NCBI RefSeq assembly: GCF_002118315.1
Contig: NZ_MTSZ01000002.1
Location: forward strand, 620,001-684,000
Direction: 5' to 3'
DNA length: 64,000 bases
DNA from: Kiloniella majae
GTDB taxonomy: Bacteria; Pseudomonadota; Alphaproteobacteria; Kiloniellales; Kiloniellaceae
Part shown: one piece after another, positions 27,706-37,136 of the stretch
How positions within the stretch are numbered: the first letter of the stretch is position 1
How the letters are laid out: the number at the start of each line of letters is the position of its first letter
Translations under genes and position numbers: made by a program
The notes under the pieces: model-generated
Seen by the model: the letters and a program-made list of their open reading frames with translations, nothing else
Database searches by the model: none
What the model was told of the DNA's origin: nothing

Positions 27706-30700
27706 GGAGATGACTTAAGCTTGCTACGGTACTGATCCATGAAGGCTTGGACCTGTGAAATTTGCTTTAACTCATCAGCAATCGACGTCACCGAACCTGA
27801 ATTTAGGCTATTGGTCAAAAGCGTGAATGTATCGCTATGTGTCCCTTTACTCATAATAGAGCTATAGCTGTCTCTCAATAACTTAAGCCCCTCATTATCC
27901 CCGGACAGAGTTTGCGCGATAGCTAGGTTAATAACAGCCTGACTTTCTTCATCACTCAAAACACGATCAGCAGGCGGAGAAGCCGGGATCAACTTTCCAA
28001 GAATTTTCCCCGCCTCATCCCATTTTCGTTGTTTCCAGAGAATATCAGCCTTCAACCGCAAAGCATCCAGACTTTGATCTTCAGCCAGCAAATCCAGTGC
28101 TTCTTTTTCCTGTGAGAGTTCCGCCAGGGCGCGCGCGCGCAAGTGTAAGCGCTGTTGTATCAAATCCGCTGGCAAGTTCTCATCATTTGTTTTATCCAGC
28201 GCAACGAGGCTTTCTTCCGCATCTCTTTCAAGCAATCGAATAAGGGCCAGACGACTGCCTACACGGGCTTTTTCTTCACCTTCAAGACGAAAATCAACCT
28301 GCTCTTCCAGCAAATTACCTGCCTGCTCAAGCAAATCAACATCAACAAGACGATCAGCGAGTTTGGTAATCATCGTATCCCCCTTGTCACCCAAAGGAGT
28401 TAATTCTTTAAACTCTTCATACAGAGCAATAGAAGATAGCGGAGGTATTCTTTCCCCTCCATCTTCAATATACATACCTTCAAAAATTTCCTGCATCCGC
28501 TTGGCAATTTTGTCGGCACGCTCAGAATGCGGAAAATAGGATGCTGCCTGTCGCAACGAGTGTAAACTTTTCCTGAAGTCCAAAATATCAGCGTAACGGT
28601 TCCCCAACTCACTAAGAATAGCAAACTCGAATTTATCCCCTCGCCAGGCAAATCTTAGCTGTTCGAGTTGTTCTATCCCCTCTTCTTGCGTAATGGTTCC
28701 CTCGTCCATTCCCAACTTTGCAAGAGCATGTCTCGCTCTGGCACTTGTCGGACGATGTCTGTTATATTTAAGACCTTTCCATATAGCTCGTGCTTCTTCA
28801 GGAAAACCATCTTGGAGCAACCTTTGCCCTTCAAGAAAATCAGCCTGAGCTTTTTCAAATTCAGTTGGGTTCCCCGACAAAACTTTGCCTATAAACAAGC
28901 TCGCGCTTCCTGTATCACCCACATTTAGTTTCGAATCAGCTGCCAGCAAATATAATTTGTTTCGGATATTTTGAGGAAAGTCATCTATCAATGTTTCGGT
29001 TTCTATAAACCCAATCGCCGCAGGTCCCCAATCCTGCCCCGATGCTGCGAGGGCAGCCTGCCACAGATTAGCTTCCCATTCCCCAGCCAACACAGGACTT
29101 GAGAGCGTCTTTTGCGCTTCATCAAATTTATCACTTAAAAACTGAGAAGCGCCCAACAGAAGCTGATAAGAAGGGTCATCACTTAGTCGGCGATTTTCTT
29201 GACCAATGAGCTTTAACATACCCGCAGCTTCAGCAACACGGCCGTGTGCAAAAAAGAACCGGGCCAGATCCAACCGCGCCAGGCCCTGCTGCATGCCTGT
29301 GGTTTCAACCGTTGCTCGCTGCAAGTCTTGTAAATTACGTAAATAATCGTCATCACTGCCCAACCGATCAACATTCAAGTTAAGCATCCGCGAAGGTACT
29401 GAGGGGGTAACCTCACCACTACGAGGGAGTGATCTGGCAGTTTCGTCAGAAACAATCAATTGGTCACGACTACGGACCACAACCGCACGAGGTGTCAGAG
29501 CAACGACTAAGCCCTCTGCTGTTGGCTGTAGAACAACCCCTTGATAGGAAGGCAAGGATCTAAACTGTGGAAACTCGTCAATATTAGATGACCCAAGATT
29601 GGGTTCTCCAATAGGAGCGACAATCAATCTATCACCAAGTTCAGGATGAGAGAGCGATAATAAACGACTAACTGACTTAACGAGGAACCGAACTTCCGGC
29701 CCATCTTCGCCTTTGCCCAAAATATTGGAAATGGACTGTACAGGTAAAGGGGAACGACGACGGATATCGACAATCCAGGTATTATCTTCCTTACTGAGCC
29801 TTGGCACTTGTGTAACAGGAGCCGTAAGACGAACCACAGTAGCCCCGGAAACCTTCTGAGTATCAACAGGTGCAAAATGCGGTACCATCGCTCCGATGGC
29901 TTCTGCCAAGTTGTCCGGTCCTTCACGGTCAAAAACGAGCCAGAGATGCTCGCCTCGACGAAAAACAACAGCCCCAGTTGGCCCATCCCAATTAAAATTC
30001 AAAATTGTTGGCGGCAACAAGTCCGCGGAACGCCCCGGCGGCGGAACAAGATTGGGAATTTCCAACGGCTCAGTCAGAGTAACTAGATCCTGCTCAATTC
30101 CAACGGCTCTCCCCTCATCAACAGTATCGTCATCTACCAATTTGAACTCTGATAATCGAACAGGGCCAGTGTTATTTCCCTGTGGCGTGGAAAGTCTTTT
30201 TTTATTGCTTGGTTTTATGAGATCGTTTTCCTCATTTGAGGATACAACCTGATCATCACGGCCTTTATCTTTAGCAGCAGAACTATCGGCGACCTTATTA
30301 TCACGACCCTCAGTCTCTAAAGCCTGGGGAGCCTCTCCTACATCCGTCGCCTCAGAACCGGCTGGCTTTGGCAGTAGAGACAAAGGTCCTGGCCCCGCGA
30401 GTTCTTGCAATTCAGGCAAGGTAATTGAAGCTCCGTCGTCTGCACCTTCAATCTTCTTATCGAGAGCCTGAGCTGTTTCTACCTTCCGAGTATTTTCTTC
30501 CTTGTTTTGTGCGGTTTCCTTTGAGTTAATTTTATCCGCAGCTGTCGTTTTTTTATCCGGAAGCTTATTTGTATTCGCCACCTCACTTACGCTGGTCTGT
30601 TGCTTTGCACGAACAGGCTGAATATCAATAACTGATTTAGGTCCAACATTAAAAAGACGTGCCTCTGCCTGTGGTACAAGTCCAAACTCAACAGTAAGCT

Positions 30701-31340
30701 TCGGTTGCGTCGCAACAACTCGTCCCCTTTGGACAAAAGGCATTTTCTGTTTATTCAATTTTTGAAGATCAACAGTGGCACCTTCATCAAAACGAACAGT
30801 CAGGGTATTCCCTGATTGAGAAAGAGTGCCTTTGACCCTTTCGGACCAATCAAAAACAAGCCTGTTATAGTCGGGGTGCTCAGCAAAACGAAAACCGACA
30901 CCTTGCACGGAGGGGCTTTTCGTTTGTTGATCTGCTTGATTTTGGGCTTGATTTTGGGGCTGGCTTTGGGGTTGGTTTAAGTCAACCTGCAGATCGACAA
31001 TAACTTTTGTCCCCGCTTTGAAAGTCTTGAGTGAAAAGTCATCCAGCAAAGGAAAAATCAGGATCTTTTTATTAGGACCAATGGATGGCTTTCCCGTGAA
31101 GCCCCTAACTCCCTGAAGAACTCTATTCAGTTGATAGTCCGCAGCCGTATTAAATTCTACTGTTAGCTGACCATTATCAATTTTTGCGCTGTAAGTTACT
31201 TGTTGAGGCCAATCAAAAACAATCCGGGCGTAGCCAGGATGAATTCCTGTTCTTACAGGAATTTCCTGAGCATCAGGAGCTGTAGAAAAAAACAACAAAA
31301 ACGCTCCTGCCAGGATTATTTGGCATAGCGCTTTAATCAA
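27687..31340 (-). CDS. Large AMIN-like and TPR-repeat periplasmic protein, flagellar motor associated
   Basis: 1217 residues with a signal peptide (about 1-24, ending APDA). Two AMIN-like beta modules lie near residues 28-130 and 148-250, each opening HPGYARIVFDWP or HPDYNRLVFDWS. A charged low-complexity linker (about 255-400), a further beta-rich region (about 430-640) and a long alpha-solenoid of TPR-type repeats to the C-terminus follow. Its start overlaps the MotB-like stop by 4 nt, so it is co-translated with the motor genes. AMIN domains bind peptidoglycan or envelope targets, so a scaffold around stator units is likely. No named family recognised; role inferred. Confidence 0.75.
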   Translation of the reverse strand: MIKALCQIILAGAFLLFFSTAPDAQEIPVRTGIHPGYARIVFDWPQQVTYSAKIDNGQLTVEFNTAADYQLNRVLQGVRGFTGKPSIGPNKKILIFPLLDDFSLKTFKAGTKVIVDLQVDLNQPQSQPQNQAQNQADQQTKSPSVQGVGFRFAEHPDYNRLVFDWSERVKGTLSQSGNTLTVRFDEGATVDLQKLNKQKMPFVQRGRVVATQPKLTVEFGLVPQAEARLFNVGPKSVIDIQPVRAKQQTSVSEVANTNKLPDKKTTAADKINSKETAQNKEENTRKVETAQALDKKIEGADDGASITLPELQELAGPGPLSLLPKPAGSEATDVGEAPQALETEGRDNKVADSSAAKDKGRDDQVVSSNEENDLIKPSNKKRLSTPQGNNTGPVRLSEFKLVDDDTVDEGRAVGIEQDLVTLTEPLEIPNLVPPPGRSADLLPPTILNFNWDGPTGAVVFRRGEHLWLVFDREGPDNLAEAIGAMVPHFAPVDTQKVSGATVVRLTAPVTQVPRLSKEDNTWIVDIRRRSPLPVQSISNILGKGEDGPEVRFLVKSVSRLLSLSHPELGDRLIVAPIGEPNLGSSNIDEFPQFRSLPSYQGVVLQPTAEGLVVALTPRAVVVRSRDQLIVSDETARSLPRSGEVTPSVPSRMLNLNVDRLGSDDDYLRNLQDLQRATVETTGMQQGLARLDLARFFFAHGRVAEAAGMLKLIGQENRRLSDDPSYQLLLGASQFLSDKFDEAQKTLSSPVLAGEWEANLWQAALAASGQDWGPAAIGFIETETLIDDFPQNIRNKLYLLAADSKLNVGDTGSASLFIGKVLSGNPTEFEKAQADFLEGQRLLQDGFPEEARAIWKGLKYNRHRPTSARARHALAKLGMDEGTITQEEGIEQLEQLRFAWRGDKFEFAILSELGNRYADILDFRKSLHSLRQAASYFPHSERADKIAKRMQEIFEGMYIEDGGERIPPLSSIALYEEFKELTPLGDKGDTMITKLADRLVDVDLLEQAGNLLEEQVDFRLEGEEKARVGSRLALIRLLERDAEESLVALDKTNDENLPADLIQQRLHLRARALAELSQEKEALDLLAEDQSLDALRLKADILWKQRKWDEAGKILGKLIPASPPADRVLSDEESQAVINLAIAQTLSGDNEGLKLLRDSYSSIMSKGTHSDTFTLLTNSLNSGSVTSIADELKQISQVQAFMDQYRSKLKSSPLSEIN

Positions 31341-32233
31341 CCATTTTCTCCTGCATAGGAATGCACAATAATATCAACACGGCGCGCGAGTTTTTTCCTC
31401 TGATCTTCGGGTAAGTTATCGGTTATCTCATCATAACGCGAATCACCGTACCCGCGCGATAGAATTGTACTCTTATATCCAGTTTTTTCCAGTAAACCAG
31501 CAACATAGTCAGCTCTGGCAACAGATAGTGGCCAATTTGTTTGAAATTCCTGCTGCCCTGACGGTACAGCAGGATCAGCATGACCTGCAATTTCAATCCG
31601 GTTATTAATGTTCTGGAATATCCGGCCCAATCTTCTCAAAACAGGTTTAGCCTCTTCCAACGGTTCGATAGCCCCTGTCGGGAACAGAATATCACCTGGA
31701 AGAGAAATCACGACACTGTCCTCTAATCTTGTAAGAATAGCTTGTGACAGGTCTTTATCTTCTTTGAATTTTTCGGATAGCAAGGCCTGTAGATAATCCA
31801 GATCTTCTCCTGGAATAAAATCAACCGGCTCCATCGTTAAACTCTTTGCAGGTTTAGGTTCCGCTGTCACTCTTTCAATTTTCAGGTTGCTTGAGAGTGA
31901 ATCAACCAAATTCCTCCATTGTTTCTCCTCCATAACAGACATTGAGTACAACAGAACAAAAAATGTCAGCATCAGTGCGACAAGATCAGTGAAGGTTACC
32001 ATCCAATTCGAACCGTAATTTACAGCAACAGACTGTTCATTTTGCCTTCTGTTTATCAACGGTTTGATCTTAGGCACATCCGGCACGCCAGTTTTTCGAT
32101 CCTTGATCTCCCTCCCCTTGTCCTCCGAAACACCTTGGCTGTTTTCATAAACCTTATCCGCCCGCGCAGAAGCAGGTTTCTCTGTCTCCCGCTTAACGTT
32201 CCCACGGTTATTTGTGTTTTTTGGGTCTGACAT
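31337..32233 (-). CDS. motB: MotB-like flagellar motor stator protein (OmpA/MotB)
   Basis: 298 residues: a long charged N-terminus (about 1-70), one membrane helix (about 75-100) and a C-terminal OmpA-like peptidoglycan-binding domain (about 165-290, IEIAGHADP...SVARADYVAGLL). The helix WMVTFTDLVALMLTFFVLLY carries Asp83 where MotB/PomB have the ion-binding Asp. The TDL..LM..FFVLL pattern is closer to PomB than to Escherichia coli MotB. No motA is present in the window. Overlaps its neighbours by 1 and 4 nt. A stator subunit is the best call. Confidence 0.85.
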   Translation of the reverse strand: MSDPKNTNNRGNVKRETEKPASARADKVYENSQGVSEDKGREIKDRKTGVPDVPKIKPLINRRQNEQSVAVNYGSNWMVTFTDLVALMLTFFVLLYSMSVMEEKQWRNLVDSLSSNLKIERVTAEPKPAKSLTMEPVDFIPGEDLDYLQALLSEKFKEDKDLSQAILTRLEDSVVISLPGDILFPTGAIEPLEEAKPVLRRLGRIFQNINNRIEIAGHADPAVPSGQQEFQTNWPLSVARADYVAGLLEKTGYKSTILSRGYGDSRYDEITDNLPEDQRKKLARRVDIIVHSYAGENG

Positions 32234-32934
32234 TACCTTTCCTCTCGATAAGAGCTGAAAGTAATATTTGGCGGGGCCTGATCGTATATCCGAATAACAA
32301 CAAAAACAGAGCCAGCTCTAGCTGGTTGCAATCCGACAGCAAGCCTGTCACTGGGAATACCTGCTGCAATCACTTCATTTGCGACAACTTCCAAACGCTT
32401 TAAGATCAGATCAAATGATGCAATTTTATTTTCAGCCGTAACCTCTGCATCACGCGCAGCGCTCCCATAGAGAAATTCAAATTCATAGTAGCTATCTTCT
32501 GCATCAAATTTTTGAAGGAACTGAGCCAATCTTTTCAAAAGAAGTTCTCGCCCAGAGGCAAGCTCGACATCATTCCCAAGAAACATGGCCTCAACAGGCA
32601 GCTTTAAACGCAGAAAGTTTTGCGTACTTCCCTGCTCTCTTTCGACAGCCGGAATTGTCGTTTCAAACAATCGTTCGATTTCGGTGACGAGATCAGCTTT
32701 ATCATCAAGGTTATCGAGAGCCTGATCAAAAGAAGCATAGCGCTCCATATGGCTGGCATCGCCACGAAAAGTATTATTTACCGATTCAAGAACTGCTCTG
32801 GCCTTCTCTTCTTCATAAGAAGAAATTGCATTAAGCATAATGAAAAAAGCCAAAAGCAGAAGCTTAAGGCTTAATAAAGCGACATAATTTCGATCGCCAT
32901 CATCTCGGCGTCTGCGAAATAAAGGGCCAAGCAT
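32233..32934 (-). CDS. MotB-like protein lacking the ion-binding Asp
   Basis: 233 residues: short basic N-terminus, one membrane helix (about 17-38) and a periplasmic domain related to the OmpA/MotB fold but diverged. The helix YVALLSLKLLLLAFFIML aligns with that of the adjacent MotB, but the catalytic Asp position is Ser22, and Lys24 follows. Sequence after the helix (EEEKARAVLESVNNTF) resembles a MotB plug/linker. It cannot carry protons like MotB; a structural or regulatory partner of the true stator is inferred. Lies 5 nt after cheZ and abuts the motB-like gene. Confidence 0.7.
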   Translation of the reverse strand: MLGPLFRRRRDDGDRNYVALLSLKLLLLAFFIMLNAISSYEEEKARAVLESVNNTFRGDASHMERYASFDQALDNLDDKADLVTEIERLFETTIPAVEREQGSTQNFLRLKLPVEAMFLGNDVELASGRELLLKRLAQFLQKFDAEDSYYEFEFLYGSAARDAEVTAENKIASFDLILKRLEVVANEVIAAGIPSDRLAVGLQPARAGSVFVVIRIYDQAPPNITFSSYREER

Positions 32935-32939
32935 ATCAA

Positions 32940-33590
32940 CTAATCAAATCCCATTAATGCATCGATATCATCTTGGCTAACACCTTCCCCGGGCAACTGA
33001 GGACCATTGAGTAGATCTTCATCAGGTCGCTCCACTCCATCAGCTCGCTTTGGTGTTGCCTTGCTGTCTGTATTGTCCGGTAAAAATTCCTCACCGCCAA
33101 ATGCACCAAGTAATTTATCTACTTTAATTTCAACGTGTTGAAGAGCATTCACAACTCTTGAAATACGTTGCCCTGTTATATCTTGGAAACTACAGGCCTC
33201 ATACACTTGGGTCACTGCGTCATTCACTTTATCAGTAAGGGCAGCATCCCCAAGCTTTTCAGAAACTTCTTCTAAAGTTTCCATCGCGGACAAGATGTTG
33301 TGGGTGGCTTGTTCGGTAGCCCCCACAATAGCATCCAGTTCATCAGCCGCGGTCGGAAGAAAATCACTCTTAATTTCATCAGGCCTCAAAGAAGCCAGTT
33401 GCGTTTTCATATCGTGAATATAACTTGCGACAGACCCAATCTCAGCCAAAAGCTTATGATTGGTTTCAACCGCATCATCACCGAAGTTTTGCAACAAGCT
33501 ATCTACCAATGCTTCAAGATCTGCATCTTGTGCATTACTGTCAAAAGCCTTTAGTTTTTCGAGTAATTCTTCTCTGACCGGATTGGCCAT
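32940..33590 (-). CDS. cheZ: Chemotaxis protein phosphatase CheZ
   Basis: 216 residues, almost all helical. The catalytic CheZ signature is CSFQDITGQRI with Asp137 and Gln141, the same spacing as Asp143/Gln147 of Escherichia coli. The long hairpin (about 45-150) and a C-terminal CheY-binding tail (ending GVSQDDIDALMGFD) are visible. Dephosphorylates CheY-P. Located between cheY and the stator genes. Confidence 0.93.
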   Translation of the reverse strand: MANPVREELLEKLKAFDSNAQDADLEALVDSLLQNFGDDAVETNHKLLAEIGSVASYIHDMKTQLASLRPDEIKSDFLPTAADELDAIVGATEQATHNILSAMETLEEVSEKLGDAALTDKVNDAVTQVYEACSFQDITGQRISRVVNALQHVEIKVDKLLGAFGGEEFLPDNTDSKATPKRADGVERPDEDLLNGPQLPGEGVSQDDIDALMGFD

Positions 33591-33602
33591 AACATCAATC
33601 CC

Positions 33603-33992
33603 TTAGAAGTTTCCAAGTACCGCGATTAACTTCTTCTTGAGGGTCGCAGCATTAAATGGCTTCACAATATAATTGTTCACGCCTGCCTGTTTTGCAGCGA
33701 TAACGTTTTCTGTTTTACTCTCAGCAGTGACCATGATGAAAGACAAGTCTTTCAAATGTGCATCAGCACGGCACTCTTTAAGTAACTGAAGACCACTCAT
33801 TGGCTCCATATTCCAGTCAGAAATAACTAGACTATATTGTTTACCACGCAATTTTTGTAACGCACTGCTGCCGTCTGTCGCTTCATCAACATTGTTGAAG
33901 CCTAGCTGCTTGAGCAAATTGCGCACAATACGCAACATGGTTTTATAATCATCCACGATGAGGATTGGCATATTCATGTCGACATCCGACAT
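33603..33992 (-). CDS. cheY: Chemotaxis response regulator CheY
   Basis: 129 residues, single receiver domain; start taken at 33992 because AAGGAG precedes it, although an open frame extends upstream. Acid pocket Asp14-Asp15, phospho-acceptor Asp59 ([13 protein letters not shown]), Thr89 and Lys111 are all in place. Binds FliM in the C ring to control rotation. First gene of cheY-cheZ-motB-like-AMIN/TPR. Confidence 0.95.
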   Translation of the reverse strand: MSDVDMNMPILIVDDYKTMLRIVRNLLKQLGFNNVDEATDGSSALQKLRGKQYSLVISDWNMEPMSGLQLLKECRADAHLKDLSFIMVTAESKTENVIAAKQAGVNNYIVKPFNAATLKKKLIAVLGNF

Positions 33993-34140
33993 CAGCAACT
34001 CCTTAACTATCTCTCTTGCACACACATTCGCTTAAATTGTGATTTTAAGCTATCAGCATAGAATTAACGCAGTGTAAACAAACCACAGCTTTTCAAGATC
34101 TTAGACTTTTATTTTTATAAAAAACTTAACTTAAATAAAC

Positions 34141-34173
34141 AAAAAGCCCCGTATCTCAACGGATACAGGGCTT
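34141..34173 (-). terminator. Rho-independent terminator after motE
   Basis: AAGCCC..GTATC / GATAC..GGGCTT stem with one internal mismatch and a 6-nt loop. On the minus strand it is followed by a T run (34141-34145). Ends the fliL-fliM-DUF6468-motE operon. Confidence 0.8.
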
Positions 34174-34232
34174 ATTTGAGGATTCGATACGTTCCTAAAG
34201 AAAATTAACCATAATTCCCGTTAGGGATTCGA

Positions 34233-34934
34233 TTACTCTTTCGATAGGGGTAATTCTCTTCTTTGCGCCAACTCAAGCGTGATGGCTTTTGCTCTTTTTG
34301 GATTCATACTTGCCAGAATAGGAGCAGTCTTTCTTTCTTTCATCCGCTCAACAACATCCAGCAGCACAATCATATCTAGCTCTTCGAAAATCCGGGCAGC
34401 ATCTTTCGGCTTCATGCTTTCGTATATCTTAACGAGGCTGATCATTTGCTTTTCACCCTGCTCGTCGTGTTTAACAATCAAACCCTCAATTGTATTTTGG
34501 AGTTTGCCGAGCTCTGCAATTTTTTCATCTATCCGACGCTCTGCAGCCAGCAAAAGAGTTTCTCTTTGCTCTACATCACGCTCGCGGGTTTCAAGCTGCT
34601 CTCTTCTGGCCGATAAAGATTGAAGGAGTTCGATTTCTTCATCCGTCATTGAAAAGGGATCCGCTTCAATTCCCTGAACTTTAGGAATCTCTTTTACATC
34701 TTCACCCACAGAAGCTGTCTCAGGCGTGTCTTCCTGAGCAACTCCTTCAGCGGTCTGGTCCTCTTCATTTTGTTTCAGCGCTTCAGTTTCGGCTTTTTCT
34801 TCAGTCTTTTCTTCGACTTCCGGTGTAGCTTGCGCAAAAGCCTCACCCGATTGATTAAGCCCTTCCCAGACCCCCCCGGCCTTAACAAGCAAAGTCAATG
34901 AAGACACAGCAATTAATACAGGCAGCAAACGCAT
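34233..34934 (-). CDS. motE: MotE-like periplasmic motility protein (MgtE-N domain)
   Basis: 233 residues: signal peptide (about 1-35), a Glu-rich linker, a long coiled coil (about 95-160) and a MgtE intracellular-N-type helical domain (about 165-225; KIYESMKPKDAARIFEELD then ASMNPKRAKAITLELA). This matches MotE of rhizobia, a periplasmic chaperone for MotC. MotC itself is not recognised in the window; the large AMIN/TPR protein is a candidate partner. Last gene of the fliL operon. Confidence 0.78.
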   Translation of the reverse strand: MRLLPVLIAVSSLTLLVKAGGVWEGLNQSGEAFAQATPEVEEKTEEKAETEALKQNEEDQTAEGVAQEDTPETASVGEDVKEIPKVQGIEADPFSMTDEEIELLQSLSARREQLETRERDVEQRETLLLAAERRIDEKIAELGKLQNTIEGLIVKHDEQGEKQMISLVKIYESMKPKDAARIFEELDMIVLLDVVERMKERKTAPILASMNPKRAKAITLELAQRRELPLSKE

Positions 34935-34946
34935 CGTATATTCTCC

Positions 34947-35450
34947 TTAACGCATGCCTTTGAGGGTTTTCAAAAGGTCTTCTGCAGCGGGTGACAAATC
35001 TTTTTTTGTCGCCCCTTCTTTACTAGATGACGTGGCCTTATTAGATGACTTGGCTTTGTCTTTTTTGACATCCCCAGACTTCACACCTTTGGGAAGCACT
35101 GTCTCTGGTGAGTTTTGTCGGGCCAAACCGAGGTCTTCTTCCAAACGATCAGCAACGACTTCGGCCCGATCCACCAAATAACTTAAATCAGATAATATCC
35201 CGTCGGCTTTAAGTGTATTTTCCTTCAGGCCAGACCCGGTATTAGAAGCGTGAGTTTTAAATTCGGCAAGGCTTCTTTCTGCCTTTGCCGTGGTCTCAGC
35301 AAATGAAACAATTAATCCTTCCATCTCGGCCTTTGCTTCTCGCAAGGCATCCAGCTTCTTGTTTAAAATTACGGCATAAACAATCGTCGCGACCAGTAAA
35401 ATGGCAACGAGGATATTAAATCCAAGCTCAATATTCGAGATATCTAACAT
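34947..35450 (-). CDS. DUF6468 domain flagellar operon protein
   Basis: 167 residues: one N-terminal membrane helix (about 8-30), a coiled coil (about 33-110) and a Lys/Ser-rich tail. The arrangement and the segment GLKENTLKADGILSDLSYLV match the DUF6468 family found next to fliM in alphaproteobacteria. It starts 4 nt after the fliM stop. Biochemical role unknown; envelope-anchored motility factor inferred. Confidence 0.7.
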   Translation of the reverse strand: MLDISNIELGFNILVAILLVATIVYAVILNKKLDALREAKAEMEGLIVSFAETTAKAERSLAEFKTHASNTGSGLKENTLKADGILSDLSYLVDRAEVVADRLEEDLGLARQNSPETVLPKGVKSGDVKKDKAKSSNKATSSSKEGATKKDLSPAAEDLLKTLKGMR

Positions 35451-35453
35451 CGT

Positions 35454-36542
35454 TTATTCGCCATCATCACGAACAATTTTATTGGCAATTTTTACCGCAA
35501 TATTACCACTTTTACGGCCCATGTTACCTTTAAACATAGAAACATCACCACATCTTAATTCAACCAGCGATTCCGGAGAGACCGTCAAGTCCATAGTATC
35601 CCCGACTTTCCAGTTCATTACATCACCAAGAGAAATATTCACCTGCTCTAACACAGCCAAAATAGAAACATCTGTCTGCCATAACTCAGCAGTAAGATGC
35701 CCTTCCCAGATAGAATCACGACCAAACTTTTCGCCCATAAACATCTGAAGCAATAGTTCACGCACAGGCTCGAGCGTTGCGTAAGGGATTAGAAGTTCAA
35801 CACGGCCACCTCGATCTTCCATATCCACACGCAAAGTAATCACGATCGCCGCATTCTCGTGCCGCGCAATCGTGGCAAAGCGCGGGTTCGTTTCCAGTCG
35901 ATCAAATCTAAACGTAACAGGTGAAAGAGGATCAAACGCACTGGATAGATCAGCCAGAACAACATGCGCAAGTCGTTGGATCAGGTTACGCTCAATTGTT
36001 GTATAAGGCCGCCCCTCAATTCTCATGGCCGCCGTACCACGACGCCCGCCAAGCAACACATCAACAATTGAATATATCAATGCTGAATCAACTGTCATCA
36101 GGCCGTAGTTATCCCACTCTTCTGCCTTAAAGACCGTCAGCATTGCTGGCAGCGGAATTGAATTGAGATAATCGCCAAATCGTGCGGACGTGATATTATC
36201 CAAACTGACTTCTACGTTGTCAGAAGTAAAGTTACGTAGAGACGTGGACATCATTCTGACCAAGCGGTCAAAAACAATATCCAACATAGGAAGACGTTCG
36301 TAAGATACCAGAGCAGAGTTGAGAATGGCCTGGATGCCTGAGTTGTCTCCGCCGTCATCATCTCCGGCATCAACACCTAGCAAGCTATCAATTTCACTTT
36401 GGTCTAGAACACGCGTGCCGCCCGGACCCTCATCGACTTCGTCGAAAACATCATCCGCTTCATCTGCGTCTTCATCCGCCATGGCCTCCCATTCGGCCAT
36501 CATGGCTTCCTGATCGACTTCTTCTTCCGTTTCGTCAGCCAT
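35454..36542 (-). CDS. fliM: Flagellar motor switch protein FliM
   Basis: 362 residues. A long acidic N-terminus (about 1-45) precedes the CheY-binding/EIDSLLG segment (LDQSEIDSLLGV), then the middle CheC-like domain (YERLPMLDIVFDRLVRMMST). A C-terminal SpoA domain (about 285-350) closes the protein. Part of the C ring that reverses rotation. Lies between fliL and the DUF6468 gene. Confidence 0.96.
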   Translation of the reverse strand: MADETEEEVDQEAMMAEWEAMADEDADEADDVFDEVDEGPGGTRVLDQSEIDSLLGVDAGDDDGGDNSGIQAILNSALVSYERLPMLDIVFDRLVRMMSTSLRNFTSDNVEVSLDNITSARFGDYLNSIPLPAMLTVFKAEEWDNYGLMTVDSALIYSIVDVLLGGRRGTAAMRIEGRPYTTIERNLIQRLAHVVLADLSSAFDPLSPVTFRFDRLETNPRFATIARHENAAIVITLRVDMEDRGGRVELLIPYATLEPVRELLLQMFMGEKFGRDSIWEGHLTAELWQTDVSILAVLEQVNISLGDVMNWKVGDTMDLTVSPESLVELRCGDVSMFKGNMGRKSGNIAVKIANKIVRDDGE

Positions 36543-36557
36543 TTTTTACCTTACAGG

Positions 36558-37082
36558 TTACTGTACCAGCATTTCCTGAAACAACACATCTTTCACCTTA
36601 ATCGGAGCAGCCGCAGCATTGACCCGAAGCAATAACTCTTCTCTCAAACGCTGAATACCCGCCGATCCGCTTAAATCTTCAATTCTGAGTTCGCGTAAAT
36701 ATACCTGAAAGTTATCAACAATCCGTGGCATTACAGCCTCAATCCCCGGAATATCTATTTGCGATTCTAACTCCAGGCTAATCGTAATTTTCAAAAAATG
36801 TTTTTTATTGCCAGAAGAGTTTAGATTTACCAACAACTCTGGCACATCATAGAACGCTGCCGGACCATGCGCGGGAATAACTTCTTCTACGACTTCTTCC
36901 TCAGCGGCTTCTTCTTTCCCCAGCAATGAATCAAGCATGCCTGTAAAATAAGCCCCTGCACCTGCGATAAGTATCAACAATAAAGGCAGTATGAAAAAAA
37001 GAACGAGTTTCTTCCCCGACATCCCACCTTTCGGGCGCGCTTCTACCTCGAGTTCTTCTTCACCAACAGTTTCATCAGTCAT
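36558..37082 (-). CDS. fliL: Flagellar basal body-associated protein FliL
   Basis: 174 residues: charged N-terminus, one membrane helix (about 25-48), an acidic linker, then the FliL periplasmic domain (YDVPELLVNLNSSGNKKHFLKITISLELE, read in parts). Surrounds stator units and aids torque. First gene of the fliL-fliM-DUF6468-motE operon, with a CtrA box upstream. Confidence 0.93.
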   Translation of the reverse strand: MTDETVGEEELEVEARPKGGMSGKKLVLFFILPLLLILIAGAGAYFTGMLDSLLGKEEAAEEEVVEEVIPAHGPAAFYDVPELLVNLNSSGNKKHFLKITISLELESQIDIPGIEAVMPRIVDNFQVYLRELRIEDLSGSAGIQRLREELLLRVNAAAAPIKVKDVLFQEMLVQ

Positions 37083-37136
37083 ACGCTGATATCAGCCTCC
37101 AATTAAAATACCCCACTTAATAAGGGGTCAAGATGG

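Noticed and set aside
28130-28142. GCGCGCGC run in the AMIN/TPR gene as a phase-variable or Z-DNA tract
   Set aside because: Short, within a conserved Arg/Ala-coding stretch, and not a length expected to slip.
33993-34025. Upstream start for cheY adding 11 residues
   Set aside because: The extension contains the AAGGAG ribosome site of the ATG at 33992 and does not resemble CheY.
34082-34140. TTAA-rich stretch upstream of cheY as a CtrA box
   Set aside because: Spacings are N9 or N1 rather than N7; the only N7 pair has an imperfect second half (TAAA).
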